This document shows, in pieces, positions 53,940 to 64,000 of a DNA stretch of 64,000 bases (its first letter is position 1; the number at the start of each line of letters is the position of its first letter). This DNA is from Toxorhynchites rutilus septentrionalis (Eukaryota > Arthropoda > Insecta > Diptera > Culicidae). A program made the translations under genes and the position numbers. The notes beneath the pieces were generated by a model. It saw only the letters and a program-made list of their open reading frames with translations, did no database searches and was not told where the DNA came from. Where the stretch lies: positions 32,681,380 to 32,745,379 of the forward strand of contig NC_073744.1 of the NCBI RefSeq assembly GCF_029784135.1. The letters run 5' to 3'.

Positions 53940-55465
53940 GAGTTGTAGTGTTTTATAAATGTTCTCTAACTGTTTCACATTTCTCTACATTTTGATCTCC
54001 AAGACGTATTATAATATTTGGTACATGATTTTTTCTGCTAAATATAATGGAGTTGCATTTCTTTACATTCAGTTTTAGTAGATTTTTATTACACCAAGTA
54101 TGGAATACATGTATTTCGTTTTGGAATGCTTCGATGTCGTTTTCATTACCAATTTCCGCGAAAAGCTTCATGTCGTCTGCATACACTAGTACATTTATAC
54201 GCTTGAGACGAAGGAGATGTCATTAACGTACAGAATGAAAAGAAGAGGACCAAGATGAGAGCCTTGTGGGACTCCCGAAGTGACTTTTGCTGGATTTGAG
54301 AGAGAATTTTGAAAATGAACAATTTGTTCACGATTTGTTAGATAAGAATTCAGCCAGTTTAAGAGTCCTTGTTCCATTCCAATTTTCTGCAATTTGAAGA
54401 GTAGTAATGGAATGTCGATGCGGTCAAATGCTTTACTGAAGTCAGTGTAAAGAGCTTGTACGTGTTTGCCATTTTCCATTGCATTCAAAATAAAAGTCAC
54501 AAATGCCAACAGATTAGTTGCAGTTGAGCGGCCTTTGAAGAAGCCATGTTGCATACACGTTTTTCTATTCTTTACTTGTTGGAAGACTTTCATTCACTAT
54601 TGCTTCGAATACTTTAGGCAAGAGATAATGGCAATTCCACGATAATTACGTACGTCAGATTTAGCGCCTGATTTGAAGATAGGTACCAAAAAAAGGTTGT
54701 TTCCATTTTTCTGGGAATATTCCAGTTTGTAGTGACATATTGAAAATGCAATATAAGGGAAGGGTGAGTTCCTCAGCCAGGTTCTTCAGAAATACAGGTG
54801 CTATTCCGTCAGGTCCTGGTCCTTTCGTTCCATCTAATTTCTTTAATGCATGGCATATTTCTTGTTGTGAAAGATAGTTTACCGACATGTCATTTGGATA
54901 TTCCGGTAAAAATGAAAAGTAGTCCCGATCGCGATTTTCTTCGGAAAATGTGGTATATACTTCCTGAAAGAAATTTGCAAAGAGATTACAAATTTCGTTC
55001 GAAGCATTCCTCACATCCTCATCGAGATGCATCTGCGATGAAAAGTTATTGCTTTTGAGCTTAGACTTTACGTAATTAAAGAATTTCTTCGGACATGATT
55101 TGACTTCTGTTTCGACCTTTCTATTATACTTTTCGTGTGCACTTTTAATGGCAAAATTTAGTTCTTTGGAAATATTCTAATATTCCAGCAAATTTTGATT
55201 ACTTTTATCTATTTCGTATTTTTTTGTGCTTTTTGTTTTCTATTCTTTAAATTTCTCATTTGAGCGTTATACCAAATAGGATATTTGCTGGTTGAAATTC
55301 TTCGTCTTGTTTTCTTCGGCACAAATGTGATATTATGTTATTCAGAATTTCGTGAAGAATATGTACGGATAAGTTGTCATCTCGTTCGCTGTTTAATAAC
55401 GTATGCCATTCTATGGCTTGTGGGCTACATTTGATTGCTTCAAAGTTTTTTTTAAAGATTTTTTT
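53940..55465 (-). mobile_element. Jockey-type non-LTR retrotransposon relic, frameshifted
   Basis: In order on the minus strand: linker pieces (RDDNLSVHILHEILNNII; then IWYNAQMRNLKNRK in a shifted frame), LDGTKGPGPDGIAPVFLKNL, a gap, HGFFKGRSTATNLLAFV, the catalytic YTDFSKAFDRIDIPLL, SGVPQGSHLGPLLFILYVND, then in another frame MYADDMKLFAEIG with the second catalytic pair and KLNVKKCNSIIFSR. All main RT motifs are readable, but at least three frameshifts separate them and the 3' part after 53953 is lost. No RNase H. The 5' boundary is near a (GAT)n run at about 55470. Confidence 0.8.
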
Positions 55466-55866
55466 AAAGATGATGATGATGATGGCCCACCTCATACCCC
55501 TACAAAGGTTTGAGCAGGACGATTTATCTTATAGATAATAATTAAGTTTAACAATATCTCTTGATATTACAGTATTATAAAAAAACCAAGCGAACTGGAT
55601 CTGTTGCAGGCATAAATATCTATTAATAGAACAGTAAAAATAGGCACAAACTGCGAAAAAACAAACAATGTTCCTATCCATATTGACATTGACATAGTCA
55701 TAGTCTCAATTTCAGGCCCAATGTTTTTTCTAAGGCATGTCAAGAAAATTTCCAACCCGGGAAGATCCTTGACTGATTGGGAATTGAACCCAATATCTAA
55801 AAGTTTCTACTTAGAACATAAAAGAGATCTGCTACAATCAGAAATAATCGATATAACCATCTGATG
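55466..55866 (-). mobile_element. Candidate tRNA-derived SINE, degenerate
   Basis: On the minus strand GGGTTCAATTCCC (55779-55791 reversed) is a near-perfect B box. It is followed by GGATCTTCCCGGGTTGGAAA and TTTTCTTGACATGCC, a layout seen in mosquito SINEs. The 3' end may be the (CATCAT)n tract at about 55466-55485. The A box and target duplication are not clear, so this is tentative. Confidence 0.4.
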
Positions 55867-56599
55867 AAAGATAGTTTACGACAATTTCGAATGAGCTATC
55901 CCAATTCCAGTTTCCACTCCAGACCCTATATAAAAATTTCATTATGTGTCAGTTTTCTGCCAGTGTTCATTATTAACATTCGTCCAGGCCCACCAAACAC
56001 ACGCGAGGCTCAAACTTTCGTAGACAACGCTAATTTTTTTTTTTATAATCTACAATTTTAACAAATTTAACAACAAAAAAACATCATCATCATCAGTACG
56101 AACATGGCAGTTTGAGATACCTGTAAATATTTTTTCTAATTTCAATTGATATTAAACATAAATAAATCATTTGACAAAAAAATTACGAAAACCTGTTTAC
56201 AAAACAGATTTTACGTGGGAAATACACATTCTCTTAAACTCTGCCATTGTTGCCGCACGTTTTATTTCTCTGGGCATCGAATTGAAAAAATGTATTCCTT
56301 TGTATAACAACGAGTTCTGCGACCTACTGAATATAAAGTTAGGTGTTCTTGCATCATCCGCGTTTCTTGTATTGTATCTATGAACATCACTTCCTCTTGT
56401 TGTTTGACTGTTTGACTATAAAGTGAATAATATTATGGTGTAATGTTTGACTATAAAGTGAATTATATTATTAGAGAAACTTTTAAGGATCCCAGAAAAT
56501 CAAACTTTACTATTCCTATCTAGCGGTGGGAGGTAGCTTCCCGAAAAAAAAGTATTAAAACTAGTGAGGAACTCGAAAACAAACCTCTGTTTATGCTAC
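55867..56599. other. No gene seen
   Basis: AT-rich. A fragment near 56171-56383 encodes FTWEIHILLNSAIVAARFIS in one frame but shows no family match I can name. Confidence 0.35.
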
Positions 56600-59222
56600 A
56601 AGAATAATTCAAGCTTACAACAAGAGCTGCCCAGTCAAGGTACGATCAACAGACAGGGATGTACCATGGTGGAATGCTAGGCTGGAAAAGTTAAGAAAAC
56701 ACGCTCGAAAAATGTTGACCGAGCTAAGCGTACCTCGCAGTGGGATGAATATAGGAAAGCACTCACTTCGTATAATAAAGAGATCAGAAGATCTAAACGT
56801 GAAAATTGGAGGCACACCTGTGAAAATATTGAAAGTACTCCAGTCGTTGCAAGATTACAAAAAGTTTTGGCAAATGATCATTCTAATGGTTTAGAAACAC
56901 TCAAAAACGAGGACGGAAAGTTCACTTCTAGTGCATCGGAAACCTTGAGTTTAATGATGCAAGTTCATTTTCCAGGATCACTACCGGTCTTGAGTGATAG
57001 GACGACATGCGTAGATCCACATACTGATTTGCAACAGAATCACACTTTACCGTCTGAAGATTTCAATGATAATACCAGTAAACCTGGGCATGAAATGATC
57101 AGTGCAGAGAAGCAAGATCTAGCGAGTTGTATTTTCACTCATGCAAGAGTCGAATGGGCAATAAATTCCTTTGATCCTTTAAATCACCGGGTAATGATGA
57201 GATCCGTCCTGTGATGATGCAGAAAAAGCGGCTTACGATTGAACTATATTCCAAAGAATTGAAACAAATTCGGGTTGTTTTTATTCCCAAAGCTAATAAA
57301 AAAGATAAAAAAAAGTCCAAAATCGTTTAGTCCTATTAGCCTTTCGTCATTTATACTGAAATTAATGGAGAAACTAATTGATGACTATATCAAATCGAAA
57401 TATTTGAAATCGACACCACTCAGTAAATTTCAATTTGCATACCAGCTAGGAAAACCAACAGTAACAGCACTTCATACACTAGTAACGGAAATTGAAAAAA
57501 ACACTTGAAGTCAAAGAGTTGCTACTAGCCGCGTTCTTAGATATTAAAGGAGCGTTTGACAATGCATCCCATAATTCAATGAGAAATGCTATGATACAGC
57601 GTAATTTCGATGAAACTGTTGTAAAATGCTACAAAGAAGAGAAATAACGTGTAATCAGGGATGGGCCACAGTTACAATAAGAACTGTGAAAAGATGCCCA
57701 CAAGGAGGGGTTCTTTCATCTCTGTTATGGTCATTGGTAGTAGATAACCTACTGGCACTTCTTGAAAGGATAGGATTTGAATATAGGCTTTGCAGATGAT
57801 ATTGTAATTGTAGTTCGCGGAAAATATGAGCATGTAATCAGAGATAGATTGTAATATGCTCTAAACTTAACTATAGCATGGTGTAAGGATGAGGGTTTAT
57901 CTATAAATCCTCATAAAACTACTGTTGTTCCTTTTACACGTAGAAGGAAAATGAAAATACCAGATTTGCATTTGCTGGGATCTAAAATAGTGTTTTTTCC
58001 AAAGGTGAAATATTTAGGAGTAACTCTCGATAGCAAGCTCAATTGGAACTCGCATTTAGATGAAAAAATACATAAGGCTACGAATGCATTATGGATTAGT
58101 AAAAGAACATTCGGTAATAAATGGGGACTTAGACCTAAAATGATATACTGGATCTACACTGCTATAGTGAGACTTAGAATAACATATGCGTCATTAGTTT
58201 GGCGGCCAGAAACAAAATCCAAGCATGCTCAGGAAAAGCTAGGAAAATTACAAAGGTTAGCTACAATTTCCATCATAGGAGCAATTTGTAGTACGCCATC
58301 TAAAGTACTATAGGCAATGTTGAATCTACTTCCCTTATATTTATTCGTTCAATTGGAGGCGGAAAAAAACGCACTAAGGTTGAAAAGAACAAAACAGTTC
58401 TTTGATGGAGACCTTAGGGGTCATTTAAGTATTCTAAAGGAATTCAAACTTAATCCGATACTAACTCAGGAGGACTGGATGAGCAGGCAATACAACTTTG
58501 AACGACTATTCAATGTGACTGAGCCAAGCCGCACTGAATGGGAGTCAGGAGGACCCGATATTTACCCAGGATCTATAATTTTCTACACTGATGGTTCCAG
58601 ATTAAACGAAAGAGCCGGGGCTGGAATAATCGGTCCTTGAGTGAACATATCAATTTAATGGGCAAGTGGTCAACTGTATTTCAGGCAATTGAATGTGCAA
58701 GAATTTGTCTAAGGCGCAATTATAGCCATGCAAACATATGCATTTTCTCTGACAGTCAAGTTACATTGAAAGCATTGAAGTCAGTTACCTGTATTTCTAA
58801 ATTAGTTTGGGAGTGTATTCAACTTCTTCAAGAGGTAGCTAAAAAAAGTGCAGTGAACCTATTCTGGGTCCCAGAGCACTGTGGAGTTCAAGGTAATGAA
58901 AAAGCAGATTTGTTAGCTAGATGTGGATCATCGAAACCATTCCTAGGACCAGAACCATTTTGTGGGGCCCCGAATGTACCCTCAAAATGGAATTAAAGAA
59001 CTGGGAAAAATCAACGATTGATTGCATCTGGACACATATCACCAAGTAAAAAAGTAACTGAAAGACTTCTCAGTCTAACAAAAAAAGACCTATGCACTTT
59101 CTGTGGCCTAGTGACAGGACATTGTCCAAGTAAATACCACCTAAAGAAACTAGGTAAATTGGAAGATGTACCTGTCGTTTCTGTAACCTAGAAAGTGAAA
59201 GCTCGGAACATTTATTATGTAA
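56600..59222 (+). pseudogene. R1/LOA-type non-LTR retrotransposon relic with RNase H
   Basis: Across several frames: linker (DRDVPWWNARLEKLRKHARK; KRENWRHTCENIESTP; MQVHFPGS), RT start (FSPISLSSFILKLMEKLIDD), LDIKGAFDNASHNS (catalytic Asp), an RT core where the ADD box reads FADDIVIVV, FFPKVKYLGVTLDSKLNWNS, then RNase H with FYTDGSRLNERAGAGI, IFSDSQVTLKAL and FWVPEHCGVQGNEKADLLAR. The RNase H is nearly complete and its acidic residues are readable. Stops and frameshifts in every domain make this an old copy. At 59222 it is cut by a Helitron-like element in reverse orientation. Confidence 0.8.
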
Positions 59223-59700
59223 CTAGCTGACCCGGCAAACTTCGTGTCGCCCAAAACTTATTTTTCGTTACCACATCCACGTTTTCTTATTAAGCCCACG
59301 GTTGTGGGTCCAATCGCAACACTGTTCATTGATTGATCTTCCAATCTACCTTTATAAATTACCTTTTACTGTAAAATTCCTAGTACTTCTACCAAAACTC
59401 GTCATTATAAAATAAAATTATTTTCAGACACAATTCTCGTTCAAGATTTTTCAACCACTTGCAAATGATATGTTTCTTCGTAACAAGGAATAAATGATAA
59501 ATAAAATATGATAGAATAAAAAAGAGCTCCAAATCGGACAATTCCTTTCTCGAGTTTTGCTCTTATCAACACTTTAAATAAATATGGATTATTTATATAG
59601 ATAGAAGATGATGATGCGTTTTATCACACTAACATCTATTTCCACTTTCGAACGAAAATCAATTTCGTTAGCGCGAACATCAAATGGCATCAAATGGATT
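59223..59700 (-). mobile_element. Helitron-like element, shorter copy, reverse orientation
   Basis: It begins on the plus strand with CTAGCTGACCCGGCAAACTT, the reverse complement of the 3' end seen at 16536-16557. Further in, CAATCGCAACACTGTTCATT, TTCCTTTCTCGAGTTTTGCT and TTATATAGATAGAAGATGAT match the right part of the 15-16.5 kb element in reverse. The matching continues to about 59690 (TTCGTTAGCGCGAACATC). It has cut into the R1/LOA relic. Confidence 0.6.
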
Positions 59701-60594
59701 TCCAAAATTTTTTTTTGCCCGGCGTATGGTACGATTGGATTCAATCATCAGTTGTTGAATTTCTGATAATAATTTTCAATCAATTTATTTGATTAAATAA
59801 CTCCATGACGGTTCAAGATGAATGCTTTGGAAAATACATTTTTTCTGGGCTTTCAAGTTTTTTGTGACTTTCATTCTGAGAATCAAACTGAAATGTCTTT
59901 GATGTTTGAATAGAAATGTGAAATGTTTAGCTTTTGAATATTGAATATTGAATAAGTAAATAAGTTGATAAAATGCATTCGATTTTTCAAAGATCGATAT
60001 AGCAAAGATCGATTCTTTGGTACCGATTTAATCAGTGCATCGATCACTGCGCCGTTTAGAAAATCGATCCATCAAGATCGATTTCTTTCTAAAGATCGCC
60101 CAATCCTACTTCCGCTACGGCAAGAAACGATGGCCCTAATACGTTTAAAAATTTCTATAGCCGTAAAACCGTAAAACCGTGGCATTCAACGTGTTAACTA
60201 ACAATATTTTGGCATTTTTAAATTCAAAAAAATAATCAATAAGTAAGGTACATATACATTTTAACAAAATACAACTGTGATCGAAACTGACAAAAAAAAA
60301 ATCAAACATTCGGAAACAGCTCTGACAATAGACTTGTCTTTAACTGTTTTTTGAAGGAACATACATTACGAGATTTCAAATTGTCGCTAAGGTTGCAATT
60401 AACAGGTGGTTATCAATTGAGCATTAACCACTGGCGGGCATCGAGCATCGAAAAGAATCCGGAAAGATGTCATCGTTGCTATTTTTCAGCAAGTTTTTCT
60501 ACCAGTTCCCCTTGGAATTGAAAATTACATTCAAGCGAAAGAAATTATTTTAATGTTCTCTATTCATATAATACTGCGATCAAATGCATTTCGT
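59701..60594. other. No gene seen
   Basis: AT-rich. Repeated short AAGATCGAT phrases occur around 59985-60095. Nothing else recognised. Confidence 0.35.
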
Positions 60595-60860
60595 TTTGTG
60601 ATTTTTCAATCGAGTGCAATTAACAGGAAAGCTTTTGAAGATTTTTCTTCCCCATCAGTAGAATATTTTCGTATCCAATATTGGTTGCATAAAATCTTGT
60701 GCTTCCAACGTAACGCTCTCGTTTTCGAATATCCCCAAATATTCATTTACTCATTCATTCAGAATGGATTCAGATTCCACTTCAAACAAATGTTCACTAA
60801 ATCAACGATCGACTACGTCAACCTTGCGGTCATACCACAGATATAACCCACTTCCTGTTT
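60595..60860 (-). repeat. Fragment of element Y
   Basis: The reverse complement aligns with 20672-20930: CCAATATTGG, AACGTAACGCTCTCGTTTTC, TTCATTCAGAATGxATTCAG and GGTTATATCTGTGG. The outer CACTCAGG terminus is missing, so it is truncated. Confidence 0.65.
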
Positions 60861-60861
60861 C

Positions 60862-61785
60862 TTTTTTGTTGGTTCGACACTCTTCCCCTCTCTAAGGTTT
60901 GGGGGAAGGGGTGTCTGTCATACAAAATGAACTACAAATTTCTGCATATCCCGAGAACTATCAAGCCCAAAACTGGAGAAAGGAATCGTTCGATTTGAAA
61001 TGTCATCATTTTATTATATGTTCTGTATCAAATATGTATTCCATGTAAGGGACGACATTCATGTCAACTCGACTGGCCGTTGGCAGCACCATCTCAGATA
61101 GCAGTGAAATGTTGTGGATGTAAAGACATGTGTCATTTGAGCAACTTTGCATACTTGAAATATTCGAAAAAGAATTAGACTACTTTACGGAAAAAGTCAA
61201 AATTTGAGAAAAATGAATTTTAAATTTTGAAATAACTTTTTTTCCGAAAATTTGTTGGCATTTTTTTGTAAAAATTTAAACTATTTCCTATATTCCATCC
61301 TTTGACAGTTTTGTAGGTATCATAGTTTTTAAGTTATAAATTTTTGTGAGGAATTAAGAAAACTTCCACTACTTCCAAAAAGTACTCTAATTTTTTTCGA
61401 GTATTACAAGTACGCAAAGTTGCTTAAATGACACATGTCTTTACACCCACAACTTTTAACTACTATCTGAGATGGTGCTGCCAACTCCTAAGACGAGTTG
61501 GCATGAAATTTGTCAAGGGAGAAACATGTTATTTACAAGTGATTGGACAATCTTGAACGAGAATTGTGTCTTAACATAATTTGATATTACAATGACGAGT
61601 TTTGCTAGAAGTACTAGGTAATTTATAGTAAAAGGAAATTGTAAATGATTAATTAGAAGATAAATCGATGAACGGTTCTGCGATTGGACCCATGAACGTT
61701 CGCTTAGCAATAAAACGTGAATGTTTGAAGATATTGATGACAAAAACATTCATTTTGGGCGGAACAAAGTTTGCAGTGTCATCTA
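60862..61785 (+). mobile_element. Helitron-like element, third copy, interrupted by a MITE
   Basis: The left part has TTCGACACTCTTCCCCTCTC and TCATACAAAATGAACTACAA, the internal units of the family. The right part has GAACGGTTCTGCGATTGGAC, AAAACGTGAATGTTTGAAGA and GGGCGGAACAAAGTTTGC, the family 3' region, ending near 61785. The inverted-repeat element at 61058-61507 separates the two parts. Confidence 0.55.
61058..61507. mobile_element. MITE with ~110 bp inverted termini, 450 bp
   Basis: TTCATGTCAACTCG and GGCAGCACCATCTCAGATAG, continuing GTAAAGACATGTGTCATTT, on the left are mirrored on the right (AAATGACACATGTCTTTACA, CTATCTGAGATGGTGCTGCC, CGAGTTGGCATGAA). The arms differ by about ten changes. 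The centre is AT-rich. The target duplication was not resolved. Confidence 0.8.
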
Positions 61786-62015
61786 ATTGATATATAAAAG
61801 ATTTCTACTAAAATTTTATACAATTTGATCAAGTGTATTTGTCATTAGAATATAATGTCAATTTTCATAACATGTCAACTTATATTCGAATGTTCCTCAC
61901 AGCAAAACTTCGAGTTTTTTATGGCGTCTATCAATTGATACATTGAGTCCAGTTAAAGTACGCCCAGTTAGTGAACGACTTCTGTCATTGAAAATGTTTT
62001 CTGTTCTACTTGCAG
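61786..62015. other. Probable intron end upstream of a coding exon
   Basis: AT-rich. It ends with a good acceptor, TTCTACTTGCAG, at 62015. Confidence 0.5.
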
Positions 62016-62374
62016 GTTCCGAAAGCAGGGTATCGGGAGAGACCTAATGTTCGTGCGACAAAAAAAAACCTAATATGAGTGCATTATGCATCGAGATTAA
62101 ATCGCTGTGATAGAAAGAAGAGGAAGACAAAATAAGATATCAAAGCGGAAGTGATTGCTTCTTACGAGTGAGTAAAGCAGGAGGAGAAAAGATCACACAT
62201 AAACCATCCCCCCGGTCGATTGTGTAAACATGAGTGGTAGCAGCAGCATAGATCCATCGGGTTCTGTCAGTGCCGTCTCGACGCCCATCAATGCTGGCCA
62301 GCGGCCGGATTCGGCACCGGCTCTAGGATCTTCGCAAGCTTCCACACCACCGAACGCCGGTGGAAAATTTCTCG
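62016..62374 (+). CDS. First coding exon of an unidentified gene (5' UTR plus 48 codons)
   Basis: The exon runs from the acceptor TACTTGCAG|GTTCC (62015/62016) to the donor CTCG|GTAAGT (62374/62375). The start codon at 62230 opens 48 codons plus one base: MSGSSSIDPSGSVSAVSTPI, then NAGQRPDSAPALGSSQASTP, then PNAGGKFL. The peptide is Ser/Ala/Pro/Gly-rich, typical of a disordered N-terminus of a larger regulatory or cytoskeletal protein; I do not recognise the gene. The coding part is clearly GC-richer (about 58%) than its flanks. The 214-base leader has two small upstream ORFs (62047-62073 and 62075-62110), which could damp translation. No second coding exon was found before the window ends, so the next intron exceeds 1.6 kb. 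Confidence 0.6.
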
Positions 62375-63479
62375 GTAAGTTGTGGTAGTTTCATGCGTTA
62401 CTGGTTATTTCTTCATCTCTAGTTGTGTATAGAGTTAAGTAGAATCCCTCATAGAGGCCACTTCATTACTGCTTCTTACCGTTTTATGTTTGATTACCCC
62501 CATTAGAGACACTTTAACAAGTAAGACTTTTTGGTCGCGGAAAAAAAAAGTTCCTAATTTTATCGCCGTGAGTTGTATAACCTTGGTACTGTTTGGCCAG
62601 TGGCTCTTGTACCCATTTTTGCTGCTCGCAATTAAGAGCATGATAGCACAGTATGCTTCTTGGGGGAGAACTTTTCGGTTTAATTTATCACATTAATTTT
62701 ATCACGCTCGCAGCGTCTATACCCTAGGTGACCTCGCTCTAGGTTGCGTAAGAATTTGCTACCGTCGTCATCATCTCGCAATCAGCGAACGGCCGGCCGG
62801 TCCGCCGGTCGGCAGCGGCAGTATTTGCAAAGCGTGCTCGTGATGTAAATAAGATTACCATCAGCGCTTATTTTTTTCTTCTTTTTGTCACGATCACCTA
62901 CCACTTTGATTTATCGAAGGCCTCCGGATGGTGACAAGGTCAGATTTGGGCATTAATCAAGCTGGGTGGCGTGATTTTATTCTCGTAATCGAAGGAGCTT
63001 GAACGTGTACTTTATTTTTCGCTTTTCACGCTAATGATGGATCGATTAGATGTAATCATCCTCAGTTTCAGATCAAACTTTGTTCACGCTTTCGGTATTA
63101 GAAGTTAAGTATTCTATATGGGTGGGTAAACGTTATTCTGAATACAGAGTAGTTTTTGAAAATTAACATTTGATTTAGAGGCGTATACCGATGTACGGAC
63201 ACAAGATCACCGCGCTCGCATCATATTCCTCCTCTCGTTCCTCTCGCTCGATAACACTAAAAGTTCGTAACTCTTGGACGAATCCTGGACGATAACAGCT
63301 TTCCGGGTAACTACGATGGATAGAATACAGCGCTGTGTGCGAATATCGGATCAATGGTAACGTCTGACGATGATACCAGCCGCGAGATCCTGATATGCAT
63401 TATCAATGGGAATCGTGCCTATTCTGGTCTCCACAAACACTTGGATCAACCAGACTTAGCATTTTAGCGAAATGTTGTC
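62375..63479. other. Intron sequence after the coding exon, no exon seen
   Basis: Mostly AT-rich with a GC-rich patch near 62790-62840 (GGCCGGCCGGTCCGCCGGTC), which may be regulatory. A plus-strand open stretch at 62490-62696 is hydrophobic but lacks splice context. Confidence 0.35.
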
Positions 63480-63830
63480 TTACAAAGCGCTCATAAGGAC
63501 CGCTTGTCCACTACGGGCACGAAACATAGACAATAACTATTCGAAGAAGACCTGCGAGCACTCGGAGTCTTTGAACGACGATTGTTAAGAACCATTTTCG
63601 GCGGTGTACAGGAGGACGCCGTATGGAGGACGAATCACGGTGATCAACGCAGGAAGGATACGCTGGGCAGGACATGTTGCAAAAATGCCGGAGAGCTATC
63701 CTACAAGAATGATGCTTATCGGGAATCCGGCCAGTGAGAAAGGTGGTTAGACCAAGTGGAACAGGACTTGGTGAGTTAATTGGAGAAACAAAGTGGATCA
63801 GGCCATGTTGTAAAGATGTTAAGCCAAACT
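63480..63830 (+). pseudogene. Non-LTR retrotransposon 3' ORF end (RTE-like), relic
   Basis: In shifting frames it encodes FERRLLRTIFGGVQEDAVW (63566-63630 region), then INAGRIRWAGHVAKMPESYP and NPASEKGG. This is the characteristic C-terminal block (LRTIFGG..EDG.WRRR...AGRIRWAGHV.RMP) of RTE-like and related non-LTR ORFs. Stops break it repeatedly. The family is inferred from that block alone. Confidence 0.6.
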
Positions 63831-63844
63831 AAATAAATACATAG

Positions 63845-64000
63845 GAAGAGGGTAACGGCAAGAACAGAACCTTGAGGAAAACTCGAGAGCGAATGTTATC
63901 AATTTTGACCTCAAAGGTTCTGGTGTAGGCCTTTTCCAGGTCCAGTGCTACCATCTCCATGTGCTGACGGTTCCTGCCGGCTTCGGCGATCATGTCTTCA
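63845..64000 (-). pseudogene. Reverse transcriptase fragment, runs off the right edge
   Basis: The minus strand encodes EDMIAEAGRNRQHMEMVALD, then LEKAYTRTFEVKI and RSRVFLKVLF. The ALDLEKAYxRT motif holds the first catalytic Asp of a non-LTR reverse transcriptase and differs from the nearby RTE-like piece, which is on the other strand. Upstream parts lie outside the window. Confidence 0.6.

Noticed and set aside
1..64000. Endogenous viral sequences
   Set aside because: I looked for viral replicase, nucleoprotein or envelope-like motifs and saw none; all reverse transcriptase matches are of non-LTR retrotransposon type and the single gag relic is of LTR-retrotransposon type.

Overview
The window looks like the nuclear genome of a mosquito, most likely a culicine of the Aedes type. 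It is AT-rich with long introns, the genes carry GT/AG introns, and most of the DNA is layered transposable elements. The most telling markers are a Tc1/mariner element with a DD37E triad (the ITmD37E group described from mosquitoes), I-like non-LTR retrotransposons with RNase H, tRNA-derived SINEs and many short inverted-repeat elements. Nothing bacterial, plasmid or phage-like was seen, and there is no CRISPR array or rRNA.

Host genes are few. From left to right: one exon of a THEM6-like hotdog thioesterase (1-186, minus, running off the left edge); a complete three-exon TXNDC9 (thioredoxin-domain protein 9, also PhLP3) on the minus strand (3837-8944), with a 4.4 kb first intron full of repeats; a single-exon 539-residue minus-strand protein ending in the prenylation box CAIM (17557-19176), which resembles a lamina-associated, kugelkern-type nuclear envelope protein; a probable non-coding 5' exon (46090-46640, plus); and a first coding exon of an unidentified plus-strand gene (62016-62374) whose leader holds two small upstream ORFs. 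The last two may belong to one gene with a 15 kb intron.

Mobile DNA fills the rest. 9348-13008 is an I-like retrotransposon inserted in a small hAT-like element. 20470-25273 is a second I-like element inserted in a TA-flanked element. 31628-34800 holds a decayed Jockey/CR1-type element next to an ITmD37E transposon that sits inside an older repeat. 35021-35521 and 8355-8508 are tRNA-derived SINEs with exact target duplications. 50563-52998 is a 2.4 kb inverted-repeat transposon. 53940-59700 is a run of Jockey-, R1/LOA- and Helitron-like relics. Several insertions have recognisable target-site duplications, so their order in time can be read.

The reading frames that are still open within elements are the ITmD37E transposase (338 residues, triad present) and the RT/RNase H ORF at 9899-12757 (952 residues, in a 5'-truncated element). 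I found no convincing new multi-gene system. The points most worth a second look are the CaaX protein, the apparently intact DD37E transposon, two fresh fold-back hairpins (36153-36298 and 32604-32641) and the large inverted-repeat element without an evident transposase. All family names rest on motif recognition; no database search was possible.
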